A stretch of 64,000 nt of DNA from Micromonospora sp. H61 (GTDB lineage Bacteria > Actinomycetota > Actinomycetes > Mycobacteriales > Micromonosporaceae). The stretch spans positions 1 through 64,000 of the forward strand of contig NZ_JAGPXY010000032.1 of assembly GCF_018070325.1 (NCBI RefSeq), written 5' to 3'. Shown one piece after another: positions 16,373-24,898 of this stretch; position 1 is the first letter of the stretch, and each line of letters begins with the position of its first letter. The notes beneath the pieces were generated by a model, which was not told the origin of the DNA, did no database searches, and saw only the letters and a list, made by a program, of their open reading frames with translations. A program made the translations under genes and the position numbers.

Positions 16373-17965
16373 TCAGGTCTGCGAGCGGCCGTCGTGGGTG
16401 TTGCGGGCCAGCGGGACGACCAGCATGGCCTCGGTGCCACCGTTGGCGCCGGCGCGCAGTTCGATGGTGCCGCGCAACTCCCCGGTGATCAGGGCTCGGA
16501 CGATCTGGAGGCCGAGCCGGCTGCCGCGTTCGGCGTCGAAGTCCGGGGGCAGGCCGCGCCCGTTGTCGGTCACCGAGACGTGCAGCATCTTGCGGAACCG
16601 GTGCGCGGAGACCACCACCTCGGGCCGCAGGGACGGGTCCACCTCGGGAGCGGCGACCGGCACCATGCCAGAGGCGGAGGCCACCAGGGCCTCCTCCGCC
16701 TCGTCGGCCGGCGGGAAGCCGTGCTCGACGGCGTTGAGCAGCAACTCGTTGAGGACCATCACCAGCGAGGTGGCGATCTCCGCCGGCAGGACGCCGAAGC
16801 TGCCCCGCCGACGCATGCCGACGCTCACCTCGGTCGCCGCCACCTCGGTCGCCGCGCTCGCCACCCGGTCGACGATGCCGTCGAACTCCACCGCCTCGTC
16901 GCTGGACATCGAGAGTGTCTCGTGCACCAGGGCGATCGAGGCGACCCGACGGACCGATTCCTCAAGCGCGACCCGGGCCTCCGGCATCGCCACCCGGCGG
17001 GCCTGCAAGCGCAGCAGCGCGGCCACCGTCTGAAGATTGTTCTTCACCCGGTGGTGGATCTCCCGGATGGTGGCGTCCTTGGTGATCAGCGCCCGGTCCC
17101 GGCGACGGACCTCGGTGATGTCCCGGACCAGCACCAACGCTCCGATCGGCACCCCCGCCGGCATCAGCGGCAGCGCCCGGGTGAGCATCGTGGCACCTCG
17201 TGCGTCGATCTCCCGGCGGGGTGGCGCCTCACCGCGCAGCGCGGCCAGGATGCCGTTCGAGGCCTCCGTGCCGTCCAGCGGGTCACCGGCCAACCGGCGG
17301 TGCAACGCGGCCAGGTCCTCCCCCACCAGGTGCGAGGCGTAGCCCAGTCGGCGGTACGCGGACTGCGCGTTCGGGCTGGCGTAGGTGACCTTGCCGCCGG
17401 CGTCGAGCCGGACCAGGCCGTCGCCGACGCGGGGCGCCGAGGTGGTCTCGCCCGGATGCCGCGGCGGCGGGAAGGTGCCGTCCGCGATCATCTGCGCCAG
17501 GTCGTCGGCGGTGGTGAGGTAGTTGAGCTCCAGCTGGCTGGGCGTACGCGCGGTGGAGAGGTTGGTGTCCCGCCCCACCACGGCGATCACCTCGCCGGCC
17601 TCCCCCTCGGCGGTACGCAGCCGAACCGGGATCGCCTCGTGCCGGGCCGGCACGTCGCCGTACCAGACCGGGTCGCCCTCGCGCCAGATCCGGCCCTGGG
17701 AGTACGCCACCCCCAGGTGGGCCACCTCCGGCCCGCCGACGATCCGACCCACCTGGTCGTCCTGGTAGGCGGTCGGTGCGGTGGTCGGGCGCACCTGGGC
17801 GACGCAGAGGAACGTGCCGTCGGCGTCGACCGGCACCCAGAGCAGCAGGTCGGCGAAGGACAGATCGGAGAGCAGTTGCCAGTCGCCGGCGATCCGGTGC
17901 AGGTGGTCGATGTCGGCCGGACGGAGATGGGTGTGCTCCTCGGCGAGGTCGCGCAGCGTGGACAC
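16373..17965 (-). CDS. pdtaS: Sensor histidine kinase PdtaS
   Basis: A 530-residue cytosolic HisKA_2-type kinase that in mycobacteria phosphorylates the RNA-binding antiterminator PdtaR. An N-terminal GAF-like sensor domain (residues 1-170) is followed by a PAS domain (about 185-300). Next come the phospho-acceptor box IREIHHRVKNNLQTVAALLRLQ and an HATPase domain with NELLLNAVEHGF and VTDNGRGLPPDF. There is no membrane segment. Its presence near whiB1 and the SigR region matches mycobacterial order; no PdtaR gene is in the window. Confidence 0.92.
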   Translation of the reverse strand: MSTLRDLAEEHTHLRPADIDHLHRIAGDWQLLSDLSFADLLLWVPVDADGTFLCVAQVRPTTAPTAYQDDQVGRIVGGPEVAHLGVAYSQGRIWREGDPVWYGDVPARHEAIPVRLRTAEGEAGEVIAVVGRDTNLSTARTPSQLELNYLTTADDLAQMIADGTFPPPRHPGETTSAPRVGDGLVRLDAGGKVTYASPNAQSAYRRLGYASHLVGEDLAALHRRLAGDPLDGTEASNGILAALRGEAPPRREIDARGATMLTRALPLMPAGVPIGALVLVRDITEVRRRDRALITKDATIREIHHRVKNNLQTVAALLRLQARRVAMPEARVALEESVRRVASIALVHETLSMSSDEAVEFDGIVDRVASAATEVAATEVSVGMRRRGSFGVLPAEIATSLVMVLNELLLNAVEHGFPPADEAEEALVASASGMVPVAAPEVDPSLRPEVVVSAHRFRKMLHVSVTDNGRGLPPDFDAERGSRLGLQIVRALITGELRGTIELRAGANGGTEAMLVVPLARNTHDGRSQT

Positions 17966-17990
17966 GGTGACCAGGGTGCCACGCCGCGCC

Positions 17991-19043
17991 TCACATCGTC
18001 GCGGTGACCTTCTTCAACCCGCGCGGCGCGTCCGGGTCCTCGCCTCGGGTGAGCGCCAGGGCCAGCGCCAACCGCTGCATCGGCAGGATGTCCAGCAGCG
18101 GGGCGTACCGCTCGTCGACCTCGGGGACGGCCAGCCGGGTGGCGCCCGGCACGTCGGCGGAGCCGACCACCACGACGTCGGCGCGGCGTTCGCCGAGGCG
18201 GGGCAGCACCTCACCCATCGACCGGCCGCCGGGGCCGGAGCCGACCACGGCGAGCACCGGGACCTCCGGGTCGGTCATCGCGAGCGGGCCGTGCAGCAGG
18301 TCGGCGCCGGAGAAGGCGAGCGCCGGCAGGTACGAGGTCTCCATCAGCTTCAGCGCGGCCTCCCGGGCGGTGGGATAGGCGTACCCCCGGCCGGTGGTGA
18401 CCAGCTGACGGGCGAACCGGTAGCGCGGGGCGAGCTGGGCCGGGGTGCCGTCGGCCAGGGTGCGGGCGGCCAGCTCGGGCAGTGCGTCGAGCGCCTCCCG
18501 TTCGTCCTTCGGAAGCACGCCGTCGCCGGCCCGGATCCCCTCCACCAGCATCAGCAGGGCGAGCAGCTCCGCCGTGTACGTCTTGGTGGCGGCCACCGCC
18601 CGTTCGTGCCCGGCGGCGATGTCGACGCTCAGCTCGGCCACGTCGACCAGCGGCGAGTCTGGGGCGTTTGTCACCGCCAGGGTCAGCGCGCCGGAGGCTC
18701 GGGCCGCGCGCAGCACCTCGGCCAGGTCGGGCGAGCCGCCACTCTGGCTGACCCCGACGACCAGCGCGTCGGAGAGGTCGGGGCGGGCCCCGAACAGGGT
18801 GACGACGCTGGGCGAGGCCAGCCCGGCGGGCAGGCCGAGCCGGATCTCGGTCAGGTAGGCCCCGTAGAGCGCCGCGTGATCGGAGGTGCCCCGCGCGGTG
18901 AAGACCACGTGCCGTGGCCGACGTTCGGCGATGACCGCCGCCACCCGGGCGATCTCGGCGGCGTTGGCAGCGGAGAGCAAGCGCGCGTAGCCAGCCGGCT
19001 GCTCGTCGATGTCGGCGGCCATTCCAGCCCCTGCACGTGTCAC
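17991..19043 (-). CDS. SIS-domain protein, GlmS/AgaS-like aminosugar isomerase
   Basis: A 350-residue protein with two SIS domains and no glutaminase domain. The first SIS has HVVFTARGTSDHAALYGAY and VVGVSQSGGSPDLAEVL; the second has GRGYAYPTAREAALKLMET and GADLLHGPLAM. These resemble the isomerase half of glucosamine-6-phosphate synthase, so it probably interconverts or deaminates a phosphorylated aminosugar. GTG at 19043 is chosen because GGGGGAGGGG lies six bases upstream; an internal ATG at 19022 is possible. A 7-bp inverted repeat in the divergent promoter region may be its operator. Confidence 0.85.
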   Translation of the reverse strand: MTRAGAGMAADIDEQPAGYARLLSAANAAEIARVAAVIAERRPRHVVFTARGTSDHAALYGAYLTEIRLGLPAGLASPSVVTLFGARPDLSDALVVGVSQSGGSPDLAEVLRAARASGALTLAVTNAPDSPLVDVAELSVDIAAGHERAVAATKTYTAELLALLMLVEGIRAGDGVLPKDEREALDALPELAARTLADGTPAQLAPRYRFARQLVTTGRGYAYPTAREAALKLMETSYLPALAFSGADLLHGPLAMTDPEVPVLAVVGSGPGGRSMGEVLPRLGERRADVVVVGSADVPGATRLAVPEVDERYAPLLDILPMQRLALALALTRGEDPDAPRGLKKVTATM

Positions 19044-19146
19044 GGAAACCCCTCCCCCTGCGCGGTTGCCGCGCGATTCTTGCTCAGTCTTGCACTTTTG
19101 AGCGTATCTCAGCAATCGAACGAGCAGGATTGCGCAGGTGATCACC

Positions 19147-19166
19147 AGTTGATCTCAATATCAACT
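19147..19166. promoter_or_regulatory. Inverted repeat in the divergent SIS/TPR promoter region
   Basis: AGTTGAT and its exact complement ATCAACT are separated by CTCAAT. The site is AT-rich against a GC-rich background and lies between two divergent starts, which fits a dimeric regulator site, for example a GntR/RpiR protein controlling the aminosugar gene. No such regulator is encoded nearby. Confidence 0.4.
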
Positions 19167-19211
19167 AAGCTTTACCCGTTGCACCCGGTCTAACTGCCAC
19201 GAGAGGACGAC

Positions 19212-21038
19212 GTGCCCGAGGGAACGGACGATCCCGCGCTCTCCGCGACGGAGGAGCTGGCGCTGGCCCGGCTGGCACTCGACGAGGGCGACCTGCACCA
19301 CGCCGCCGGCCACCTCGCCGGCGCGTTGGCGCGGGCCCCCACCCTGCCGGAGGTGCACGAGACGCTGGCCCGGCTCGCCGTGTCGAGCGGCGGCGGCCTC
19401 GACCTCTTCCCGATCAACCACCACACCTTCGTCGGTGCCGTCGTCGCCCGCGCCCACCTCCTCGCTACCGCCGGCCGCCCCGCCGAAGGGCTGGAGCTGC
19501 TGGCCGCGGCGACGTCGTACGCGCCCGGCACCGAGTGGGCCGGCGTGCCCTGGGTCACCGCGCCCGAGCTGGCCGAACGACTGGAGCCGGAGCACATCGC
19601 CCGCGTCCTCATGCAGGTCTGCGCCGCACTGCCCGACCCGGTGCCGCGGATCGGCCGGGCCCCGCTGACCCCGTACCTCACGCTCGCCCGCAACGCGGCC
19701 ACAGTGCACCCCGAACACGGCCTGCTGCTGGGCGCGGCGTCCGCGCTGGCCCGGCGCCTCGGCGAGGTCGAGCTGGCGGTCCGCTGGGCCACCCGAGGGG
19801 TACGCGCACAGCCCTCGAAGATGGGCGAGGTGTGGCTCGGGTACGCGTACCGCAGCTCGGGCCGGACCCGCGACGGCCTCGCGGCTCTCGGTCGGGCCGT
19901 CGAGCTGGACCCCGACGACCTGGCGATCTACGCGGACATCGCCGGCACCCTGGCCGAGATCGGCCGGCTGGACGAGGCGTTGGAGTGGACCGAGCGGGCG
20001 CTGGCGCGCGACCCGTCGTTCGATTGCGCGGTGCACACCGCCCACCGCCTGCGGCACCTGCGCGACGGTGACCTCGCCCACCTGGTCGCGCTCGCCGACT
20101 TCGTGCGGGACCACCCGGACGACAGCCACGAGCACGGCGACCTGGCCCAGTGCTGCCGAGGTCGGCCCTGGCTCGGCCAACTCACCCCGGCCGGTGGGCC
20201 CCTGGTCGACGCGATGCGCCAGGCGGTGGCCGATGACGAACTTGGTCTCGGCGGTGCCGTACGCCTACCCGCCGCCGCCCCGCCGAGCGCGGTCGGGACG
20301 GCGATCTCCACCGCCCCCGGGCTGCGGATCGAGGTCGTCGGCGCGCCGGAGCCCGACCCGCGCGAGCCCCGGCGGGAGTCCGCTCAGCGGTTGTGGCACT
20401 ACGCGGACGCCGTCCCCACGCCCGCGCTGGCGGCGCCCTCGGCGACGGCTGTCGAACGGATCGGGCAGATCGCCCACCCGGCGTGGGCACACCCACCGGC
20501 GGCGTACGACGCGGCGGTGGGCCTGGCCGGCCTCGACCTGGGTGACCTGCTCGGTCTGCTGGTGCACCCGCCGGCGGCGCCGGCCAACGCGGTGGGTCGG
20601 CTGCTGGCGGCCCACGACCCGTCGGTCTGGGTTCGTGGGGTGCAGGTGTGGGCCTGTCTGGGGTTGCTGCACCACCGCACCGACGAGCCGTGGGAGGGCT
20701 CGACCCGGCGCCGGGTGCTGCTCGATCTGATCTGGGGCGTCGAGGACTGGGTCACCGAGGCGGCGCTGTTCGCCCTGGTCACCGCCGCCTGGGTGGACCC
20801 CTCGGTGCGGTCGGACGTGGCTCGGGTGGTGGCGGAGCGGCTGGCCGACGCGGCTGCCGTGGCGCGGAGCCGACCGGTCCCGATCGCCGCCTCGCTGGCT
20901 CACCTGGCACTCGCCGCCCCGCAGTTGGATCCGGCGACGGCGGCACTGGCCACCGAACTGCTGGCCGCCCACTCCCCCCGGCTTCCCCGCCCCCGCAACC
21001 CATTGCGCCGCCTCTGGCAACGCCTGCTCCGCCGCTGA
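19212..21038 (+). CDS. Tetratricopeptide-repeat protein
   Basis: A 608-residue cytoplasmic protein without signal peptide. Residues 15-60 and 190-285 show degenerate TPRs, clearest in EVWLGYAYRSSGRTRDGLAALGRAVELDP and AGTLAEIGRLDEALEWTERALARDP. The C-terminal 250 residues are alanine-rich, helical, HEAT-like sequence. It probably serves as a protein-binding scaffold; no catalytic motif is visible. GTG at 19212 follows GAGAGGACGAC. Its stop is 12 bases before the palindrome that separates it from the convergent exporter gene. Confidence 0.75.
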   Translation: MPEGTDDPALSATEELALARLALDEGDLHHAAGHLAGALARAPTLPEVHETLARLAVSSGGGLDLFPINHHTFVGAVVARAHLLATAGRPAEGLELLAAATSYAPGTEWAGVPWVTAPELAERLEPEHIARVLMQVCAALPDPVPRIGRAPLTPYLTLARNAATVHPEHGLLLGAASALARRLGEVELAVRWATRGVRAQPSKMGEVWLGYAYRSSGRTRDGLAALGRAVELDPDDLAIYADIAGTLAEIGRLDEALEWTERALARDPSFDCAVHTAHRLRHLRDGDLAHLVALADFVRDHPDDSHEHGDLAQCCRGRPWLGQLTPAGGPLVDAMRQAVADDELGLGGAVRLPAAAPPSAVGTAISTAPGLRIEVVGAPEPDPREPRRESAQRLWHYADAVPTPALAAPSATAVERIGQIAHPAWAHPPAAYDAAVGLAGLDLGDLLGLLVHPPAAPANAVGRLLAAHDPSVWVRGVQVWACLGLLHHRTDEPWEGSTRRRVLLDLIWGVEDWVTEAALFALVTAAWVDPSVRSDVARVVAERLADAAAVARSRPVPIAASLAHLALAAPQLDPATAALATELLAAHSPRLPRPRNPLRRLWQRLLRR

Positions 21039-21049
21039 CTCCCACCACC

Positions 21050-21124
21050 CCGCGATCTTGCACTTACTGTCGCCGTTCTGTCGGAAACAGTGCTTATGCA
21101 CGCGCACAAAGTGCAAGATCGCGG
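21050..21124. repeat. GATCTTGC-family palindrome, copy 2
   Basis: Perfect 16-bp terminal inverted repeats, CCGCGATCTTGCACTT at 21050-21065 and its complement at 21109-21124, enclose 43 bases that include a smaller ACTGT/ACAGT repeat. It occupies almost the whole gap between two convergent genes. It shares its ends with the elements at 4471 and 38573 and could double as a bidirectional terminator. Confidence 0.75.
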
Positions 21125-21134
21125 AGGTTCGGGG

Positions 21135-22721
21135 TCAGGCGACCGGGGCCTTGCCGAGGGCGACCTCGGCGTCCTCCTCCGGGGTGGCCTGCGGCGGCGC
21201 CTCGTTCGCGGTGCGCAGCGGGATCTCCTTGATGAACCAGGCGAGCACCGGGATCACGATGGTGAACAGCACCGCCCAGAGGAAGACGTGCGAGATGGCG
21301 CCGGAGAGACCACCGAGCACCGCCTCGCGCGCCTGGGCGGGCAGTTCCTTGAGCTTCTCCAGGTCCATCCCGGCACCGGCCTCGCCGCCACCGAAGGCCC
21401 GACCGCCCTCGGAGCTGGCCAGCCGGCTGGCGAAGATCGCGCCGAACAGCGAGATGCCGAACGAACCGCCGATCGACCGGAAGAAGGTGGCCGCGCCACT
21501 GGCCGCGCCGAGGTCCTTCTGCTCCACGCTGTTCTGCGCGATCAGCATCGACGTCTGCATGAGGAAGCCCATGCCGACGCCGAGCACGATCATGTAGAGC
21601 GAGGACATCAGCTTGCTGGTGTCGGTGTCGAGCATGGACAGCAGCGCCATGCCCGCGGTCATCATCACGCCACCGATGATCGGGTACGCCCGGTACCTGC
21701 CGTTGCGGGTGATCGCCCGGCCGATGACCAGCGAGACGACCAGCATGCCGAACATCAGGGGCAGCAGCAGCAGGCCACTGTTGGTGGCCGACGCACCCTG
21801 CACTGTCTGCTGGTAGAGCGGCAGGAAGTTCATCGCGCCGAACATCGCGAAGCCGAGCAGGAAGCCGATCACCGAGATCAGCGCGAAGTTGCGGTTGGCG
21901 AAGAGCGCCAGCGGCAGGATCGGCTCCTGGACGTGATACTCCACCACGGCGAACGCCGCCAACGAGAGGAGGGCCAGCAGGGCCAGGCCGAGGATCGGCA
22001 GTGACACCCAGTCGTACTCGTTGCCACCCCAGGTGGTGATGAGCACGATCGCGGTGATGCCGACCGAGAGCAGCCCGGCGCCGAGCCAGTCGATCCGGTG
22101 CTCGGTGCGGTACTTCGGCAGGTGCATTGTGGTGATCAGCACGAGCAGCGCGATTCCGCCCAGCGGCAGGTTCACGTAGAACGCCCAGCGCCAGGAGAGG
22201 TGGTCGGTGATGAATCCGCCGGCCAGCGGGCCGGCGACCATGGCGATGGCCATGATGCCGGCGATCATGCCCTGGTAGCGCCCGCGCTCGCGGGGCGGGA
22301 CCAGGTCACCGATGATCGCCATCACGCCGACCATGAGGCCGCCGGCGCCGAGGCCCTGCACGGCCCGGAAGGCGATGAGCTGGACCATGCCGTCCTCTGG
22401 GCCGCCGAGCATCCCGGAGCCGGCCATGCCACAGAGGGCGGAGCCGACCAGGAAGACGACGACCGAGGTCAGGAAGACCGACTTGCGGCCGTAGAGGTCA
22501 CCGAGCTTGCCCCAGATCGGGGTGGAGACGGTGGTGCCCAGGACGTACGCGGTAACCACCCAGGTGAAGTGGTTGAGCCCGCCGAACTCGCCGACGATCC
22601 GCGGTAACGCGGTGCTGACGATCATATTGTCGAGCATCGCGAGCATCATCGCGATCATCAGCCCGAACAGCACGACCCGAATGTTGTTGGGTCGCGTGCC
22701 GGCCTGGGTTGCCTGAGTCAT
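21135..22721 (-). CDS. DHA2-family drug/proton antiporter (EmrB/QacA type)
   Basis: A 528-residue major-facilitator exporter with about fourteen membrane helices, which expels lipophilic drugs against protons. Visible family motifs are MLAMLDNMIVSTALPRIVGEFGG in helix 1, GKLGDLYGRKSVFL (motif A) between helices 2 and 3, and GPLAGGFITDHLSWRW (motif C) in helix 5. The cytoplasmic tail is acidic (EEDAEVALG). A TetR gene diverges from it across an intergenic palindrome, the standard arrangement for a repressor-controlled pump. Confidence 0.93.
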   Translation of the reverse strand: MTQATQAGTRPNNIRVVLFGLMIAMMLAMLDNMIVSTALPRIVGEFGGLNHFTWVVTAYVLGTTVSTPIWGKLGDLYGRKSVFLTSVVVFLVGSALCGMAGSGMLGGPEDGMVQLIAFRAVQGLGAGGLMVGVMAIIGDLVPPRERGRYQGMIAGIMAIAMVAGPLAGGFITDHLSWRWAFYVNLPLGGIALLVLITTMHLPKYRTEHRIDWLGAGLLSVGITAIVLITTWGGNEYDWVSLPILGLALLALLSLAAFAVVEYHVQEPILPLALFANRNFALISVIGFLLGFAMFGAMNFLPLYQQTVQGASATNSGLLLLPLMFGMLVVSLVIGRAITRNGRYRAYPIIGGVMMTAGMALLSMLDTDTSKLMSSLYMIVLGVGMGFLMQTSMLIAQNSVEQKDLGAASGAATFFRSIGGSFGISLFGAIFASRLASSEGGRAFGGGEAGAGMDLEKLKELPAQAREAVLGGLSGAISHVFLWAVLFTIVIPVLAWFIKEIPLRTANEAPPQATPEEDAEVALGKAPVA

Positions 22722-22762
22722 GGGTAAGCTCCCCCCGAAGATTGCCGTACTTACTTGCCGCC

Positions 22763-22784
22763 CGGCTAGTCACCTTACTAGCCG
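22763..22784. promoter_or_regulatory. TetR operator between exporter and regulator genes
   Basis: A perfect 8-bp inverted repeat CGGCTAGT-CACCTT-ACTAGCCG lies 42 bases before the exporter start and 49 before the regulator start. Flanking ACTTAC and GTAAGT extend the symmetry. Its place between the two divergent genes supports autoregulation plus pump repression. Confidence 0.75.
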
Positions 22785-22832
22785 CACGGTAAGTTGGGTA
22801 CAAGCAACGGTCAAGCCATTTGGAGGGTGTGC

Positions 22833-23411
22833 GTGAGCGAGAGCACAGGCGGCGGAACGCGGGAACGGATCAAGGCCGTCGCGCTCGAGCTCTTCACCGA
22901 GCAGGGGTACGAGAAGACCTCGCTCCGGGAGATCGCCGAGCGCCTCAACGTCACCAAGGCCGCGCTCTACTACCACTTCAAGAGCAAGGACGACATCGTC
23001 GCCAGCTTCGTCGAGGACCGGCTGGAGGGGATGGACGCACTGATCGCCTGGGCCGCCACCCAGCCCGCCACCCTGGCCACCCGGCGCGAGCTGATCTCCC
23101 GGTACGCCGACACGATGTTCGACGGCACTCAGCCGTCGGTGATGCGCTTCTTCGAGCAGAACCAGACCGCGCTCAAGAGCCTCTCCTCCGGGCAGAAGAT
23201 GCGCGGGCGGATGTTGGAGCTGGCCGACGCGCTCTGCCGGGGCGACGACTCCCCCGCCGCCCAACTGCGCGCCGCGCTGTCAATCTTTGCGGTGCACACG
23301 AGCTGGTTCGCGGTCCGCGCGCCGCACATCAGCGACGACGAACGCCGCAAGCTCGCCCTGGAGGTGGCCGACGAACTGCTGGCCGCCATCGGCACGCAGC
23401 CCGACGCCTGA
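22833..23411 (+). CDS. TetR-family transcriptional regulator of the adjacent exporter
   Basis: A 192-residue repressor. The N-terminal helix-turn-helix spans about residues 10-56: RERIKAVALELFTEQGYEKTSLREIAERLNVTKAALYYHFKSKDDI, a typical TetR pattern. The C-terminal domain would bind the drug inducer. GTG at 22833 has GGAGG six bases upstream. It is divergent from the DHA2 exporter across the palindrome at 22763, so it most likely represses both until a substrate of the pump is present. Confidence 0.92.
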   Translation: MSESTGGGTRERIKAVALELFTEQGYEKTSLREIAERLNVTKAALYYHFKSKDDIVASFVEDRLEGMDALIAWAATQPATLATRRELISRYADTMFDGTQPSVMRFFEQNQTALKSLSSGQKMRGRMLELADALCRGDDSPAAQLRAALSIFAVHTSWFAVRAPHISDDERRKLALEVADELLAAIGTQPDA

Positions 23412-23452
23412 CCGGGCGTGATCGTGGCGGCCCGGGCTCGTCGGTCGCCGGC

Positions 23453-23962
23453 TCAGCCGCGCGTCAGCTCCAGCCGAAGGCCGAGCAGGTCCACACCAGG
23501 CAGCGGTGACCAGTCCTTTTCCGGCGAACGGACGAAGCCGCGCCGCGAGTAGAGCCGGTGCGCCTGATCGGCCATCCCGGCCCGGACGCAGATCACCACC
23601 GCCGTGCAACCCAACCCGGTTGCCCGGTCGACACACGCCTCGACCAGTGCGGCGCCCACACCCCGCCCCTGAGCGCCCGGGTCGACCGCGAGCATCCGGA
23701 ACTCCGCCTCGCCCGGCCCGGCCAGCTCGGCGAACGGGGTGCCCGGCAGCACGAACGTGACCGAGCCGAGCACCGCCCCGGTCACCTCGTCGACAGCGAC
23801 CAGCACCTCGCCGCTGGCGGCTCGGGTCGACACGTCGGCCAGCACCTCGCCGTACCCGTGTTCGCCCTTGAGCTGGCCGTCCGCCTCGTACGCGGCCACT
23901 GTCACCCGGGCCACCGCCGGGAAATCGGCCGACTCGGCCGAACGGACCCGCAACCCGGTCAA
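23453..23962 (-). CDS. GNAT-family N-acetyltransferase
   Basis: A 169-residue acetyltransferase with the acetyl-CoA-binding segment FRMLAVDPGAQGRGVGAALVEACVD and the terminal AHRLYSRRGFVRSPEKDW. Substrate unknown. It starts with TTG, which overlaps the stop of the upstream biotinyl protein (TTGA), so the two are translated together. The mycobacterial region carries a GNAT gene in a similar position. Confidence 0.85.
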   Translation of the reverse strand: MTGLRVRSAESADFPAVARVTVAAYEADGQLKGEHGYGEVLADVSTRAASGEVLVAVDEVTGAVLGSVTFVLPGTPFAELAGPGEAEFRMLAVDPGAQGRGVGAALVEACVDRATGLGCTAVVICVRAGMADQAHRLYSRRGFVRSPEKDWSPLPGVDLLGLRLELTRG

Positions 23963-24174
23963 GCGATCACGGCGATCAGGTCACCGTCCTGCACGACGTC
24001 GCCCTCGTTGACGACGAGTTGCTGGAGCACACCGTCGGACTCGGCGACGACCGGGATCTCCATCTTCATCGACTCGAGGATCACCAGGGTGTCGCCCTCG
24101 GTCACCGTGTCACCCGCCGTGGCGACGACCTTCCAGACGTTGGCCACCATCTCGGCGCGGATCTCCTCGGCCAT
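23959..24174 (-). CDS. Small biotin/lipoyl-attachment protein (TB7.3-like)
   Basis: A 71-residue free biotinyl domain. Its beta-hammerhead carries ESMKMEI with Lys37 as the biotinylation site, and the paired glycines GDTVTEGDTL and GDVVQDGDL. It corresponds to the mycobacterial biotinylated protein TB7.3, which also lies beside the SigH/RshA genes. Its role is not settled; a carboxyl carrier subunit for an acyl-CoA carboxylase is possible. Start ATG at 24174 has GGGAGGG upstream. Confidence 0.9.
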   Translation of the reverse strand: MAEEIRAEMVANVWKVVATAGDTVTEGDTLVILESMKMEIPVVAESDGVLQQLVVNEGDVVQDGDLIAVIA

Positions 24175-24401
24175 GTCCAGGCCCTCCCTCTTCGCGACGT
24201 GCCTGCCGATGTATCCAATCATGTGTCGACCGGCGATGGGCGGGCAGCGGCGCAGCCGGGATGACAGGCCCGCCCTGGGGAAGGCGGCGGGTGTCGACCG
24301 CACTACCATCAGCGGGTCGGACCCGACGCCGGACCGCCGGTGGCCGCATCCGCGCCGAGGTCGTGCGCAGGACGGATCCGACCCATCACGAGGAGGTCAG
24401 C

Positions 24402-24476
24402 ATGGCGAAGAAGTCCCGGAAGAAGAAGGCTCGTAAGAAGAGCGCCGCGAACCACGGCAAGCGTCCCAACTCCTGA
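24402..24476 (+). CDS. Ribosomal protein bL37
   Basis: A 24-residue, very basic peptide starting MAKKSRKKKARKK and ending ANHGKRPNS. The lysine/arginine-rich body and the ANHGKRPN end match the actinobacterial large-subunit protein bL37 seen in mycobacterial ribosome structures (recalled). It has one of the best Shine-Dalgarno sites in the window (GAGGAGG, six bases before the ATG) and a strong terminator downstream. Position between the biotinyl protein and rsrA is conserved in mycobacteria. It is easily missed because of its size. Confidence 0.82.
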   Translation: MAKKSRKKKARKKSAANHGKRPNS

Positions 24477-24529
24477 ACGGGTCGACGGGCCGACTGCCCG
24501 TCGCCGCTCAGCCGGCCGAGGCCGGGTAC

Positions 24530-24567
24530 ACCGGTGGCCCGGGTCGACATCGACCCGGGCCACCGGT
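24530..24567. terminator. Strong bidirectional terminator between bL37 and rsrA
   Basis: A perfect 18-bp inverted repeat (ACCGGTGGCCCGGGTCGA and its complement) with a 2-base centre, located 54 bases after the bL37 stop and 43 before the end of the convergent rsrA. Confidence 0.8.
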
Positions 24568-24609
24568 CTTGCCAGCTGGTGCCGACGCTCAATCGGCCAG
24601 CTCAGACGC

Positions 24610-24897
24610 TCAGTCGGCCAGCTCACGGGAGTCGCTGGTCTCGAAGACCACCAGCTCGGTGAGCTTGACCCGCAGCCGCTCACGCAGCTGATCCGGCGCG
24701 GTCTCGTTGCCGCAGCAACGCGCCACCAGCGCCCGCACCTCCTGCTCCAGCCCGTACTCGCGCAGGCAGGGCCCGCACTCGTCCAGGTGGTGCCGGATCA
24801 GCGAGCGACGCTCGTCGGCGCACTCCAGATCCAGGTAGAGATACACCTCCGCGAGCACTTCGCGGCAGTCCGTCTCGTGCGGCTCCCCACAGCTCAC
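24610..24897 (-). CDS. rsrA: Zinc-containing anti-sigma factor RsrA/RshA
   Basis: A 95-residue ZAS-family protein that holds SigR inactive and releases it when disulfide stress oxidises its cysteines. The zinc/redox motif His37-x3-Cys41-x2-Cys44 (HHLDECGPC) and Cys11 are present, plus extra cysteines at 3 and 26. GTG at 24897 follows the sigR stop by one base and has GGGAGG upstream, so the sigma and its antagonist are made together. Confidence 0.94.
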   Translation of the reverse strand: MSCGEPHETDCREVLAEVYLYLDLECADERRSLIRHHLDECGPCLREYGLEQEVRALVARCCGNETAPDQLRERLRVKLTELVVFETSDSRELAD

Positions 24898-24898
24898 G

